The notes: generated from the sequence alone by a model not told the origin. A stretch of DNA of 64,000 nucleotides from Scylla paramamosain (GCF_035594125.1 NC_087151.1:21660636-21724635), one strand, 5' to 3'. Counted from the stretch's first letter, positions 1-20,390 are shown. Made by a program: numbers and translations.

Positions 1-687
1 TTTTTATAACCTAAACTAGAAACTTCAAAACTCATCTCTAGCTAAAAACGCTTCTTTGAAGTTAGGTGTTTTGAGACTTCTAGGACAATTTTTCTCATCT
101 CCCCAGTTTCTAAGCCTATACAAGGTCCTTATCCGTCCATGCATGGAATATGCTTCACATGTTTGGGGGATTCCACTCATACGGCTATTTTAGACAGAGT
201 GGAATCAAAAGATTTTCGTATCATCAATTCTCATTTAACTGACTGGCATCAGTTTTCTCACCGACGCAATGTTAAATCTTTAGCTACCCTCTACCGCTAT
301 TTTCATGCTAACTGCTCTTCTGATCTTGCTAACTGCATGTCTCCCTTCCGCCTGCTGCCTCTCTGCACAAAACTTTCTTCTTTCTCTCACCCCTATTCTG
401 TCCACCTCTCTAATGCAAGAGTTAACCAGTATTCTCAATCATTAATTCCTTTCTCTGGTAAAGTTTGGAACTCCATGCCTGATTATGTGTTTCCACCTTC
501 CTATAAATTGAATTCCTTCAAGACACTTATCATTTAAGACACTTATGCATTTTTGACTGCTGCATCGGAACCTGTTCAGGGACCATTGTCTCAGTGGGTT
601 ATTTATTTATTTTTTTTATTTATTTTGTATTTATGTTTTTGTTGCTGGGGGATTTTTGTTGCCCTTGGCCTGTGTCCCTACATAAAA
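1..687 (+). pseudogene. LINE-J (Jockey/CR1-group) 3' fragment
   Basis: This is the 3' end of a non-LTR retrotransposon, cut at its 5' side by the window edge. The longest reading frame (139-537) holds the family's C-terminal motifs [30 protein letters not shown] and [10 protein letters not shown]...IPFSGK.WNS.P, found in every other LINE-J copy here. That region lies downstream of the reverse transcriptase core, so no enzyme activity can be encoded. The 3' untranslated part ends with the family signature 'gcccttggcctgtgtccc' at about 661-680, after which the 96-bp array starts. Assignment to the Jockey/CR1 group is from protein resemblance; the clade is not resolved. Confidence 0.85.
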
Positions 688-4576
<3,889 letters not shown>

Positions 4577-7276
4577 GTGTTTTTATTTTTAATTTTTTTT
4601 ATGTATTTATTTTTTTTTTCATATAGGAGAGACAGTGGTCGAGGGCAACAAAAATCCAATAAAAAAAAAAAAAAAAAAAAGCCCACTGAGATGCCAGTCC
4701 CAGAAAAGGGTCCAGAGCAGTAGTCAAAAACTGAAGGATAAGTGTCTTCAACCTCACCCTTGAAGGAATTCGTCATAGGAAGATGGAAATGCAGAAGCAG
4801 GCAGCGAGTTCCAGAATTTACCAGAGAAAGGGATGAATAACTGAGAATGCTGGATAACTCTTGCATTAGAGAGATGGACAGAATTGGGGTGGGAGAAAGA
4901 AGAAAGTCTTGTGCAGTGAGTCCGCGGGAGGAGGGGAGGCACGCAGTTAGCAAGATCAGAAGAGCAGTTAACATGAAAATACCGGTAGAAGATAGTTAGA
5001 GATGCAACATTGCAGCAATGAGAGAGAGGCTGAAGACAATCAGCTACAGAAGAGGAGGTGATGAGACGAAAAGCTTTTGATTCCACCCTGTCTAGAAGAG
5101 CAGTATGAGTGGAACCCTCCCAGACATGTGAAGCATACTTCATACATGGACGGATAAGGCCCTTGTACAGAGTTAACAGCAGGGGGGGGTGTTAAAAAAA
5201 ACTGGCGAAGACGTCTCAGAACGTCTAACTTTATAGAAGCTGTTATATAGAAGCTATAGAAGCTAGAGATGAGGTGTGAGGTTTCCACTTCAGATTATAA
5301 GTAAAGGACAGACCGAGGATGGTCAGTGTAGAAAAGGGGAACAGTTGAGTGTCATTGAGGAAGAGGGGATAGTTGTCTGGAAGGTTGTGTCAAGCTCATA
5401 AATGGAGGAACTGGGTTTTTGAGGCACGGAACAATACCAAATTTGCTCTGCCCCAATCAGAAATTTTAGAAAGATCAGAAGTCAGGCGTTCTGTGGCTTC
5501 CCTGCATGAAATGTTTACTTCTGAAGTCTATGAAAAGACGTGGAAAAGTGCAGGGTGATATCATCAGCGTAGAAGTGAATAGGACAAGAAGTTATGTCTA
5601 GAAGGTCATTGATGAATAATAAGAAGAGACTGGGTGACAGGAAAGTATCCTGAAGAACACCACTGTTAATAGATTTAGAAGAACAGCTTTGTGCCAGACT
5701 CTATCAAAAGCTTTTGATATATCCAAGGCAACAGCAAAAGTTTCTTCCTGTTGAGGATAGATTCAAAATCTTTAGATAGGCACGACGGTAGTCTGTGGGA
5801 TTAGAACAGTCACCCTTTTTAGGAACAGGTTGAATGTAGGCAAACTTCCAGCAAGAAGAAAAGGTAGATGTTGATAGACCGAGCTGAAAGAGTTTGAATA
5901 AGCAAGGTGCAATCACGGAGGCACAGATTCGGAGAACAATAGGAGGGACCCCATCAGGTCCATAAGCCTTCAGAGCATTTAGGCCAGCATGGAAAGCATC
6001 ATTGCGAAGAATTTTAATAGGTAACATGAAGTAGTCAGAGGGTGGAGGAGAGGGAGGAACAAGCCTTGAATCGTCCAAGGTAGAGTTTTTAGCAAAGGTT
6101 TAAGCGAAGAGTTCAGCTTTAGAGATAGATGTGATAGCAGTGGTGCCATCTGGTTGAAATAAAGGAGGGAAAGAAGAAGAAGCAAAGTTATTGGAGATAT
6201 TTTTGGCTAGGTGCCAGAAGTCACAAGGGGAGTTAGATCTTAAAAAAAGATTTTGACACTTTCTGTTAATGAAGGAGTTTTTTTGGCTAGTTAGAGAACA
6301 GACTTTGCTTGGTTCCGGGAAGAAATATAAAGTGCATGAAATTCTGGTGATGGAAGGCTTAAGTACCTTAGGTGGGCCACCTCTCTATCATATATAGCAT
6401 ATATATAACACGAGAACAAGCTGTGTTAAACCAAGGTTTGCAAGGTTTAGGTCGAGAAAAAGAGGGAAGAATGTACGCCTCTAAGCCAGACACTATCATC
6501 TCAGTTATGCGCTCGGCACACAAAGACGGGTTTCTGACACGGGAGCAGTAGTCATTCCATGGAAAATCAGCTAAATAGTCAGGTCCCCCCAACTATCAGA
6601 GGCAAAACGACAGAGGCATCTTCGCTTAGGTGGATCCTGAGAAGGGATTGGAGAGAGAGGACAAGATACAGATATGAGATTGTGATCGGAGGAGTCCAGT
6701 GGAGAAGAAAGGGTGACAGCATAATCAGGATTAGATGTCAGGAAAAGGTCAAGAATGTTAGGCGTATCTCCAAGACGGTCAGGAATACAAGTAGGGTGTT
6801 GCACCGATTACTCTAGGTCGTGGAGGATAGCAATGTTGAAGGCTAGTTCACCAGAATGGTCAGTGAAGGGAGAGGAAAGCCAAAGCTGGTGGTGAACATT
6901 GAAGTCTCCAAGAATGGAGATCGCTGCAAAAGGGAAGAGAGAATGTGCTCACTTTGGAAGTTTAGTAAAAGAATTTCTTATTGTCAGAGGAGTTAGGTGA
7001 GATGTATACAGCACAGATAAATTTAGTTTGAGAGTGTCTCTGTAGTCGTAGCCAGATAGTGGAAAACTCGGAAGATTCAAGAGCGTGGGTACGAGAGCCG
7101 TTGCGCACATACACGCAACATCCAGCTTTGGATTGAAAATGAGGATAGGGAAAGTAGGAGGGAACAGAAAAGGGGCTACTGTCAGTTACTTCAGACACCT
7201 GAGTTCAGTGAGGAAAAGAAGATGAGGTTTAAAAGAAAAAAGCTGGTGTTTTACAGATTGAAAATTAGATTAGTAT
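4577..7276 (-). pseudogene. LINE-J copy, 5'-truncated and internally deleted
   Basis: A minus-strand copy of LINE-J. Reading from high to low coordinates: endonuclease fragments ([25 protein letters not shown], about 7198-6962; [14 protein letters not shown] and [11 protein letters not shown], about 6804-6571), the linker, the RT N-terminus (SCWKFAYIQPVPKKGD at about 5830-5890) and the C-terminal THTALLDRVESKAFR segment (about 5143-4754). Against the longest copy (58200-61385) it lacks the first ~0.4 kb. It has also lost two internal stretches of the RT core, near 5680 and 5750, so the catalytic region is gone. The 3' end has the family tail (about 4620-4660) and poly-T. 'gaaacct' flanks it at 4570-4576 and 7277-7283, a possible 7-bp target duplication, though the word also occurs in array monomers. 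Confidence 0.85.
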
Positions 7277-7283
7277 GAAACCT

Positions 7284-9100
7284 AACTACATTACCAAAAA
7301 CCTGTATTATGAATGTCTTGAGCTTGTTAGGTACCAAACCGCCAAAATTCATGCAAAGCACACTATATTGGAAAAGAATACATTATCAAAAACGTGGCTT
7401 TTGAGTGTTTTCAGCTACTTATATACCAAAATGATAAAACTCATGTAAAACACCCTTTATAGAGATTAACCTCATCAAAATAGTGTATCAAAATGGTTGC
7501 AAAGCATCGTTTAAGGGTAATAAAACGACATTACGAGAAACGTGTCATTTGCTTGTTTATTTTATTTTATTTGTCTAGCAAATTAGGCACCAAAATGTTA
7601 AAAAAAAGTATGGAAAAAAGTCTATTTAGAAAACTAAACAACTTTAACAAATTGTGTCTTTTGAGCTTTTTTTTTAGCTTCTTACATAAGAAATATTTAA
7701 AAATACATACAAAACACCTTGTCTGGAGGAACAAAACAGGCTTACTAAAAACATGTGTTTTGGGTGTTTTTTTTTAGTTTATTAGGTACCAAAACACATG
7801 CAAATTATCTAAAACGTGTCATATGAGTGTTTATTTAAGGCACTTAGATGTTGGAACGCTAAAGCATATGAATATTAATCAAAATTGAGGAAGAGAACAT
7901 CATTACTAAAAACTTGTATTATGAATGTTATTCATCATGTTAAGTCCTAAATCGCCAAAATGCATACAAAAACCATTTCTGAAAAAAAAAGTATTTCCAA
8001 AAATGGGTGTTTTAAGTGTTTTTCAGTTTGTTAAGTAACAGAACACCAAAACACTTGCAAAATATCAATATGGGAAAAATGAATTATATAATCACAAACA
8101 TGTGTTACGTGTGTTTTTGATGTTCTAATGTATCAGAAAGCTAAAACACGTGAATAGTACTCTATATTAAGAAATAGAACAGTATTTTGCACCATGTTAG
8201 GTACCAAAACGTCAAAATACATCCAAACAACAAAAAAAAAAAAACAGAACTACATTACCAAAAAACTGTATGATCAATGTTATTTCTTTTTTATGTTGTT
8301 AGATACCAAAACGCCAAAGTGCGTGAAAAGTACAATATATTGGAAAAGAAAACAACTTTACCAAAAATGTTTCTTTTAAGAGTTTTCGGATTCTTACAAA
8401 CCAAAACTCTAAAACGCATGCTAAACACCCTTTTTGGAGAAACAGAACAACTTTCTCAAAAAGTATATTTTGAGTGTTTTGAGCTAGTTAGTTATTAAAG
8501 CCCCAAATGCATGCAAATCATCCTATATGGGATAACGTAACAATATTACCAGAAACTTGTTATTTGCCTGTTTCTAAGCATATTAGGCACCTAAACGCTA
8601 AAAAGCATGAAAAACACCCTAAAATGGACAATTAAACAGACAATTTCCAGTGTTTATGAGCTTTTAAGGTACCAAAACTCTAATATGCATCCAAAACACC
8701 CATTCTCGAGGAACAGAAAAACATTACCAAAAAGGTGTGCTTTTGAGTTTATTAGGTACGCCAAAACACATGCAAATTAGCCAATATTGGGAAACTAAAT
8801 GATATTGTCAAAGACATGTCTTATGATTGTTTTTGAGGTTCTTAGGTGTTAAAACACTACAACATATGAAAAATACTCAAAGTTGAGTAACAGAAAATCA
8901 TTAATAAAAATAAAAACAAGTATTTTGTGCGTTTTTAACTACTTACGTACAAAAACACCAAAATATAAAGGAAAGGACATTACGAGAACCGTGTATTTTG
9001 AGTGTTTTGAGCTTCTTAGGCTCCAAAAACGCTAAAATGCATGAAAAGCACTCTATAAGGAGAAAGAGAACATTAACAAAAACGTCTATATTTAAAGTGT
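7284..9100 (+). repeat. ~96-bp monomer array, domain 1 continued
   Basis: Forward monomers of the same type as 688-4576, with 'gatgttctaatgtatcag' (about 8117) and 'ccatgttaggtaccaaaacg' style units. Towards 8930-9300 the monomer types change to the domain-2 set. No gene, RNA or mobile element seen. Confidence 0.8.
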
Positions 9101-11051
9101 TTCTCATTCTTAGGTGCGAAAACGCCAAAATGCACGCAAAACGCACTATATGGGGAAAGGCAACGAGATTCGGAAAAAAAAAAAAACATGTCTTTTGAGT
9201 ATTTATGAGCGTGCTACGAACCATAACGCTAAAAAGTATGGAAAGCAAACTATATGGGAAAACAAACCAACATTACCAAAAAAGTCTGTAGTTTTTGAGC
9301 CAAAACGCTAAGACGTTTGTAAAGCACCCTTCATAAGGAAAAACAAACAATTACAAAAATATTAGTAATCTGAGTTTTTGAGCATGTTACTTAGAAAAAT
9401 GACAAAATGTGTCCAAAGTATCCTGTATAAAGAAACGAAAAGACATTACGAGAAACATGTATTATAATTTTTTTTCTTAGATATCTAAACACTAAAATGC
9501 ATGAAAAGCACTCTATATTTTAGGTATCAAAGCGCTAAAACGGATGAATAGCATTCCATATGTAGAAACAAAACAATATTACCAAAAACGTGCATTTTTA
9601 AGTGTTTTTAACATTGATAGGTACCAAAATGGGAAATTGCATAAATAGCACCTTATATGGGGAAAGGAAACAAGATTTTCAGAAACGTGTCTTTTGAGTG
9701 GTTATGAGCGTGCTAGGCACTAAAACGCTAAAAAGCATAGAAAACACCTTATAAGGGAAAGGAAAACAACATTACCGAAAACGTGTCTTTTGAGTGTTTT
9801 TCAGGTGCATACTGAGCTAATACTCATGCAAAACACCCTTTATGGGGAAAACACAATAACTTTACTAAAAAAGTGTATTTTGAGTGTTTTTTTTTTTTTA
9901 GCTTATTACGTAAAAAAGCTAAAATGCATGTAAAATACACTAAACGGAATAACGAAAAGACATAAAAAGAAACTTTTATTATGAGAGTTTTAAGCTTCTT
10001 AGGTACCAAAATGTTAAAACGCACGATTAGCACTCTATTTTGGAGAAAAAGGACATTTCCAAAAACGTCTTTTTTTTTCAGAGTATTTCATTGATAGATA
10101 CCAAAACACAAAAAGCATCAAATGCTCCCTATTTGGAGAAACCAAGAGACATTACCAGAAACGTGTCTTTTCAGTGTTTTTTTTTTTTTTTTAGTGTTAG
10201 GTACCAAAAAACGCTAAAAATCATGGAAAACACAAATACAAAACATTAAGTGTGTCTTCGGACAATTTTTTTTAACTTCTTACATACCAAAACGCTGAAA
10301 GGCATGGCTAAGGAGAATTACATTACCAAAAAAACAAGTATTTTTAGCTTTTTAAGGTTGTTACGTTGAAAAATTTAGAAGTGCAGGGAAAGTACCCTAT
10401 ATGGGGAAACGAAAGGACATTATGAGAAACATGTATTATGAGAGTTTTTGAGTTTCTTAGGTATCAAAACTCGAAAACGCATGAATAGCATTCTGGTGAA
10501 AAGAACAATATTACAAAATATGAATATACCAAGTGTATTTCACATTTTTAGATGTCATAACGCTAAAATGCATGCAAATCACAATATATGAGGAAAAGAA
10601 ACGACATTTCCAGAAACGTGTCAGAGACGTCTCAACAGCATTACCAAAAACGGGAATATATGGAAGTACACTATATGGGGAAAGGAAAGGACCTTACTAA
10701 AACCATGTCGTATAAATGTTTTTGAGCTTTTCAGGTAACATAACTCAAAAACGCATGAATAGCATTCTATATGGAGAAATATAACATTACCAAAAACACG
10801 TATTTTGACTGTAATTCAAATTTTTATGTATCAAAACACCAAAATGCACGCAAAACACCCTTTATGAGAAAAAAAAAAAAACGAGATTTATAAAATCTGC
10901 CTTTTGCTTATTTATGAACGTGCTAGTCACTATAACGCTAAAAAAAAAAAAAAGCATGGGAAGAACCTAATATTGGAAAACAAAACATTACGAAACACGT
11001 TTATTTTCATAGTTTATGATCTACTTACAAGTCAAAACATGTAAAAAAAAT
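9101..11051 (+). repeat. ~96-bp monomer array, domain 2 (5-monomer higher-order repeat)
   Basis: Forward monomers of five alternating types: 'gagcgtgctaggcac...aaaaagcatgg', 'gagctacttacgtacc...aaaacgcatgcaaaacacc', 'gagcttgttacgtaga...gcatggaaagtacc', 'gagcttcttaggtacc...gcatgaatagcactc' and 'ttcacattgttaggtacc...gcatgcaaagc'. Successive copies of the last type near 9612 and 10096 are about 484 bp apart, giving a five-monomer repeat of about 480 bp. Some blocks are shortened, for example 10550-10826. This domain is the left-arm partner of the reverse-oriented sequence up to 64000. Confidence 0.8.
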
Positions 11052-11059
11052 CTCTATGA

Positions 11060-11065
<6 letters not shown>

Positions 11066-11092
<27 letters not shown>

Positions 11093-11465
11093 ACGTCTAG
11101 TTTTCCCTAGTCTGTTAGGGCTGAGACGGTGCCTCCTGATGAAGGACTTTTGGATTTGGCATTTGGGAACCGTTACCCCGAGTGGATGCCCTTCCTACCC
11201 TCGGACCGTAGCCAGGATTCGAACCCGTGCGCCAGATGACCACTTGGCCCCCAAAGCGCGCTTGGTTCCACTGTACCACGGCGGCTCCCTTTGTACCACG
11301 GCGGCTCCCTAAATATTGGTAACTCTTCGTAGGCCCCGACGGGAATCGAACCCATGTCTACTGCTTTAGAGGCAGCCGTGCTAACCACTACACCACAGGG
11401 CCTCAGCTACACCACAGGGCCTCAGGATCTCTTTTTTTTTTTTTTGTAATGTTATTTTCATTCAT
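11066..11465 (-). mobile_element. Composite SINE with two tRNA-like heads
   Basis: A 400-bp insert in the monomer array, read on the minus strand. It has a tRNA-like head (11402-11331), a short linker, a second tRNA-related head (about 11290-11205) with an A-box-like 'tggtacagtgg' and a B-box-like 'ggttcgaatcc', a unique body (about 11200-11093) and a poly-A tail (poly-T on +, 11066-11092). Tail, internal Pol III promoter boxes, flanking duplication and the empty site in the other arm all fit a SINE mobilised by a LINE. Both heads have their first 19 bp duplicated in tandem: 11272-11290 with 11292-11310, and 11388-11406 with 11407-11425. The high-coordinate end finishes in an inverted copy of the flank. 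Which LINE mobilised it is not visible. Confidence 0.7.
11331..11402 (-). tRNA. tRNA-like gene/head, predicted anticodon CUA
   Basis: A 72-nt sequence that folds by eye into a full cloverleaf: acceptor GGCCCTG/CGGGGCC, D stem GTGT/GCAC with loop AGTGGTTA, anticodon stem GCTGC/GCAGT with loop CTCTAAA, four-nucleotide variable loop, T stem ATGGG/CCCGT with loop TTCGATT, discriminator T. A box (TGGTGTAGTGG) and B box (GGTTCGATTCC) are intact. The anticodon by position is CUA, which would read the UAG stop codon. Because it forms the head of a SINE-like insert, it is more likely a tRNA-derived retroposon head than a working suppressor tRNA. Confidence 0.6.
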
Positions 11466-11489
11466 CTCTATGAATGAAAATAACATTAC
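11446..11489. repeat. Perfect 20-bp inverted repeat (fold-back) at SINE boundary
   Basis: 'gtaatgttattttcattcat' (11446-11465), loop 'ctct', then its exact reverse complement (11470-11489), extended by T-run and A-run outside. The inner half belongs to the inserted DNA and the outer half to the target array. Confidence 0.9.
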
Positions 11490-12180
11490 AAAAAAAACAA
11501 GTATTTCAAGTGTTTTTTTTTTTGTTACTTTTTACTTAGAAAAATGCAAAATGCATTTTCTAAGTAAAAATCCTAAATCTTTTTGCATTTTGACTTAGAA
11601 ATTTTTTACTTTTGCCCAAAATTTGCATTTGCCCAAAATGCAAAAAATATTTTATTGAAAAAACACAATAACATTAACAAAAACAAGATATTTCAGTGTT
11701 TTTAACCTTGTTATGGACAAAAAACGCAAAAATGCATGGAAAGTACCTTACATAGGGAAACAAAAGGACACTATGAGAAACGTTTGTTATGAGTGTTTTT
11801 GATCTTCTTGGTATTAAAACTTGAAACAGCATGAATAGCACTCAATATGGAGAAAGAGAACAGAATTACGAAAAATATGTGTTTTGAGTGTATTTCACAT
11901 TATTAGGTACCAAACTGCCAGCATATACAGAAAGCCCACTATATGGGGAAAGGAAACGACTTAAAAAAAAAAAAATGTCTTTTAAATATTTATGAGTACG
12001 TGGTAGTCACCAAAACCCTAAAAACCCTGGAAACACCTTATATGAGAAAACAAAACAACTTTACCAAAAAAAATTTTCTTTTTAGTTTTTTTTTTTTTTT
12101 TAGCTACTTACATAGCAAAAAGATGAAACGCATGCAAAACACCCTTTAAGGAGAAACAGAAAAACATTACCAAAAACAAG
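11490..12180 (+). repeat. Monomer array domain 2, with hairpin at 11529-11570
   Basis: Forward monomers between the SINE and a LINE-J copy. At 11529-11570 a near-perfect inverted repeat ('tttttacttagaaaa' paired with 'ttttctaagtaaaaa') replaces normal monomer sequence. It is followed by A/T-rich words ('gcccaaaatttgcatttgcc', about 11614-11633) unlike the consensus. The same block lies in the right arm at about 61925-62040. Confidence 0.75.
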
Positions 12181-13612
12181 GAGGAGGCAGTAGGCACCTG
12201 CCGAAACCCTCGGAAGGCTTATGGACCTGATGGGGTCCCTCCTATTGTTCTCCGAAACTGTGCCTCCGTGCTTGCACTTTGCCTAGTCAAACTCTTTCAG
12301 CTCTGTCTGTCAAAATCTACCTTTCCTTCTTGCTGGAAGTTTGCCTACATTCAACCTGTTCCTAAAAAGGGTGACCGTTCTAATCCCTCAAACTCCCGTC
12401 CTATTGCTTTAATTTCCTGCCTAACTAAAGATTTTGAATCTATCCTCAACAGAAAGATTCTTAAACATCTATCACTTCACAAACTTCCATCTAATCACCA
12501 GTATGGGGTCCGTCAAGGCCACTCTACTGGTGATCTTCTGGCTTTCCTTACTGAGTCTCTTTTAGATATTTTGGTGAAACTTTTGTTGTTGCCTTGGACA
12601 TATCAAAAGCTTTTTGATAGAGTCTGGAACAAGGCTTTGATTTCCAAACTACCCTCCTACGGCTTCTATCCTTCTCTCTGTAACTTCATCTTAAGTTTTC
12701 TTTCTGACCGTTCTATTGCTGCTGTGGTAGACGGTCACTGTTCTTCTTCTAAATCTATTAACAGTGGTGTTCCTCAGGGTTCTGTCCTGTCACCCACTCT
12801 CTTCTTATTATTCATTAATGATCTTCTAAACCAAACTTCTTGTCCTATCCACTCCTACGCTGATGATACCACCATGCACTTTTCCACGTCTTTTCATAGA
12901 CGTCCAACCCTTCAGGGGGTAAACATTTCACGCACAGAAGCCACAGAATGCTTGATTTCTGATCTTTCTAAAATTTCTGATTGGGGCAGAGCAAACTTGG
13001 TATTGTTCAATGTCTCAAAAAATTCAATTCCTTCATCTATCAACTCGACACAACCTTCCTGACAACTATCCCTTCATCTTCAATGACACTCAACTGTCCC
13101 CCTCTTCTACACTGAACATCCTCGGTCTGTCCTTTACTTATAATCTGAACTGGAAACTTCATATTTAATCTCTAGCTAAAACAGCTGGTGGTCTGAGACG
13201 TCTCTGCCAGCTTTTTTAACCCCCCCCCCAGCTGCTAACTCTTATCCGTCCATGTATGGAGTATGCTTCACATGTCTTGGGGGGGGTTCGACTCATACTG
13301 CTCTTCTAGACAGGGTGGAATCAACAGCGTTTCGTCTCATCAACTCCTCTCCTTTAAATGACTGTCCACCTCTCTAATGCAAGAGTTAACCGGTATTCTC
13401 AATCATTCATTCCTTTCTCTGGTAAACTCTGGAACTCCCTGCCTGTCTCCACCTTCCTATGACTTGAATTCCTTCAAGAGGGAGGTTTCAAGACACTTAT
13501 CCATAAATTTTTGACTACTGCCTTGACCGTTTTATGAGACTGGCATTTCAGTGGGCATTTTTTTTATTGTTTTTTTTTTTTGTTTCCCTTGGCCAGTATC
13601 CCTCCTATATGA
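12181..13612 (+). pseudogene. LINE-J copy with internal deletion of 5'UTR and endonuclease
   Basis: This copy keeps the first ~26 bp of the element (12181-12207, 'gaggaggcagtaggcacctg') and then jumps to the RT N-terminal coding region. The 12268-13062 frame shows SCWKFAYIQPVPKKGDRSN, RQGHSTGDLLAFLTES, SINSGVPQGSVLSPTLF and HSYADDTT (the F/Y-x-D-D catalytic box). The motif-A region reads LLLLPWTYQKLFDRVW in place of an LDISKAFDRVW-like motif, so it is frame-damaged and lacks the catalytic aspartate. The C-terminal part (13063-13540) is frameshifted. The tail with 'cccttggccagtatccctcc' ends at about 13605. It is the inverted-arm counterpart of the longer copy at 58200-61385, at the same target. 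Confidence 0.9.
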
Positions 13613-18215
<4,603 letters not shown>

Positions 18216-19022
18216 CATGGAAAGCTTCCTGTATAAGGGAAACGAAAGAACTTTACCAGAAACGTGTCTTTTGAGTGTTTTGGAGCATGTTAGACACCAA
18301 AATGCAAAAAAAGCATGGAAATCTCCCTATATTCAAGTTCAAAAGAATAAATACATGTTTTTTTTCCTTTTATTATTCTTTTTTCAACGTCTTATGTACC
18401 AAAACGCTAAAACACATCCAAAACACCCTTTATAACTAAACAAAGTATCTTTTCCAAAAAACATATATTCTGAGTGTTTTTGGGCTTCTTATATTATAAA
18501 ATGTCAAAATGCATGGAAAATACACTATGGGGAAACTAAAAGATTTTACAAGAAAGGTGTCTTATGATCGTTTTTGAGCTTCTTAGGTATCAAACGGGAA
18601 AATGCGTTAATATCACTCGATATGGAGAAAGAGAACAACTTTACCAAAAATGTGAATTTTCAGTGGTTTTAACATTGTTTGGTACCAAAACGCCAAGATG
18701 GTACAAAGCTTCTCCATGTATGGAAAAACAAAACGACAGTGGAAAAAAAAAATTTTTTGAGTATTTTCTGCATGTTAGTCACCAAAATTCTAAAAAGCAT
18801 GGAAAACATCCTATATTTGGAAAAGAAACGAGACTTCCAGAAACGTCTCTTTTGAGTGTTTATGACCGAGCTAGGCATTAAAACGTTAAAAATGGAAATG
18901 CACTTTATATGGGAAAAGAAAACAACATTACCAAAAACTTTTTTTTTTTAGCTTCTTACGTACCAAAAAAAGCTAAATTACATCGAAAAAATCCCTTACT
19001 GAGAAACATAATAACTACCAAA
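18216..19022 (+). repeat. Monomer array, domain 2
   Basis: About eight forward monomers between two LINE-J fragments. Reverse-oriented copies lie at about 29006-29756, 33498-34248, 37792-38544, 42182-42934 and 51294-52103. Confidence 0.8.
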
Positions 19023-19870
19023 GAACGCTTGACTTCTGATCTTTCTAAAATTTCTGATTGGGGCAGAGCAAACTTGATATTGTTCAATGCCTCAAAAACT
19101 CAATTCCTCCATCTATCAACTCGACACAACCTTCCAGACAACTATCCCCTCTTCTTCAATGACACTCAACTGTCCCCCTCTTCTACACTGAACATACTCG
19201 GTCTGTCCTTTACTTATAATCTGAACTGGAAAATTCACATCTCATCTCTAGCTTAAACAGCTTCTATGAAGTTAGGTGTTCTGAGACGTATCTGCCAGTT
19301 TTTCTCACCCCCCCCAGCTGCTAACTCGGTACAAGGGTCTTATCCGTCCATGTATGGAGTATGTTTCACATGTCTGGGGGGGTTCCACTCATACTGCTCT
19401 TCTAGACAGGGTGGAATCAAAAGCTTTTCGTCTCATCAACTCCTCTCCTCTAACTGACTGTCTTCAGCTTCTCTCTCACCGCTGCAATGTTGCATATCTA
19501 GCTGTCTTCTACCGCTATTTTCATGCTAACTGCTCTTCTGATCTTACTAACTGCATGCCTCCCCTCCTTCCGCGGCCTCGCTGCACAAGACTTTCTTCTT
19601 TCTCTCACCCCTATTCTGTCCACCTCTCTAACGCAAGAGTTAACCAGTATTCTCAATCATTCATCCCTTTCTCTGGTAAACTCTGGAACTCCCTGCCTGC
19701 TTCGGTATTTCCACCTTCCTATGACTTGAATTCCTTCAAGAGGGAGGTTTCAAGACACTTGTTCACCAATTTTTGACCACTGCTTTGACCCTTTTATGGG
19801 ACTGGCATTTCAGTGGCCATATTTTTTTTATTGGATTTTTCTTGCCCTTGCCCAGTGTTCTTCCTGCATA
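19023..19870 (+). pseudogene. LINE-J 3' fragment
   Basis: A 5'-truncated LINE-J copy starting just after the YADD region (RLTSDLSKISDWGRANLILFNASKT read from about 19023). It continues through LSTRHNLPDNYPLFF, LNILGLSFTYNLNWK and LIRPCMEYVSHVWGG to FKREVSRHLFTNF and the family 3' tail (about 19795-19870). A stop in 'agcttaaacagc' (about 19250) and a frame change in the C-rich tract near 19310 break the frame. It lacks the RT catalytic core. Inverted copies of the same insertion lie at 28163, 32656, 36951, 41341 and 50448. Confidence 0.9.
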
Positions 19871-20373
19871 AAAAAAAACAAAAAAGTATTCGGAGTGTTT
19901 TTGAACATTGAAAATACACTAAATTAAAGGTAGACATTATGAAAAAAAAAAAAAAAACATGTATTATGAGTGTTTCTTTTTTTTTTCTTTTTTTTTTTTA
20001 CTATAATACGAAAACGTCTTAACAGCACTCGATAAAGAAAAACAAATCAGCATTGCCAAAACCATGTATTTTTTATGTGTTTCACATTGTTACGTGCCAT
20101 AACGAGAAAATACATGTCAAGTACCCTATATGGGGAAAGAAAACGACATTTCAAGAAAAGTGTCTTTTAAGTGTTCAGGCACCAGAAGACTAAAAACCAT
20201 GGAAAGCACCCTATATGAGAAAAAAAAAGCAACATTACCAAAAACGTTTATTGTTTATTTGTGTGCTTGAGCTATTTATGTACCAAAACGCTAAAACGCA
20301 GATAAAACACCTTTTATGGAGAAACAGAATAACTTTACGAAAAATAAGTATTTTCAGTATTTTTTATCTTGTT
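19871..20373 (+). repeat. Monomer array, domain 2
   Basis: Forward monomers with several A/T homopolymers (19935-19995). Continues directly into the RTE target site. Nothing else seen. Confidence 0.8.
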
Positions 20374-20380
20374 ATGTACA
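20374..20380. repeat. RTE target-site duplication, left copy
   Basis: 'atgtaca', repeated at 23621-23627 directly after the element. The empty sites at 27650-27656 and 49955-49961 have a single copy (reverse complement 'tgtacat'). Confidence 0.85.
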
Positions 20381-20390
20381 ACATAACATA

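Larger units (their letters stand above)
11052..11479. repeat. Target-site duplication pair flanking the composite SINE
   Basis: 'ctctatgagtgaaa' (11052-11065) and 'ctctatgaatgaaa' (11466-11479) bracket the insert, with one mismatch. The inverted right arm has one uninterrupted copy of this sequence at 62079-62092, so the insertion is private to the left arm. Confidence 0.7.

Noticed and set aside
5373..5558. Plus-strand 61-residue frame, and those at 6559-6816 and 60088-60528
   Set aside because: Opposite-strand shadows of the LINE-J endonuclease and RT regions.
11173..11388. 71-residue minus-strand frame with VSTAASKAVDMGSIP
   Set aside because: It is a translation of tRNA-like and SINE sequence, a common false protein.
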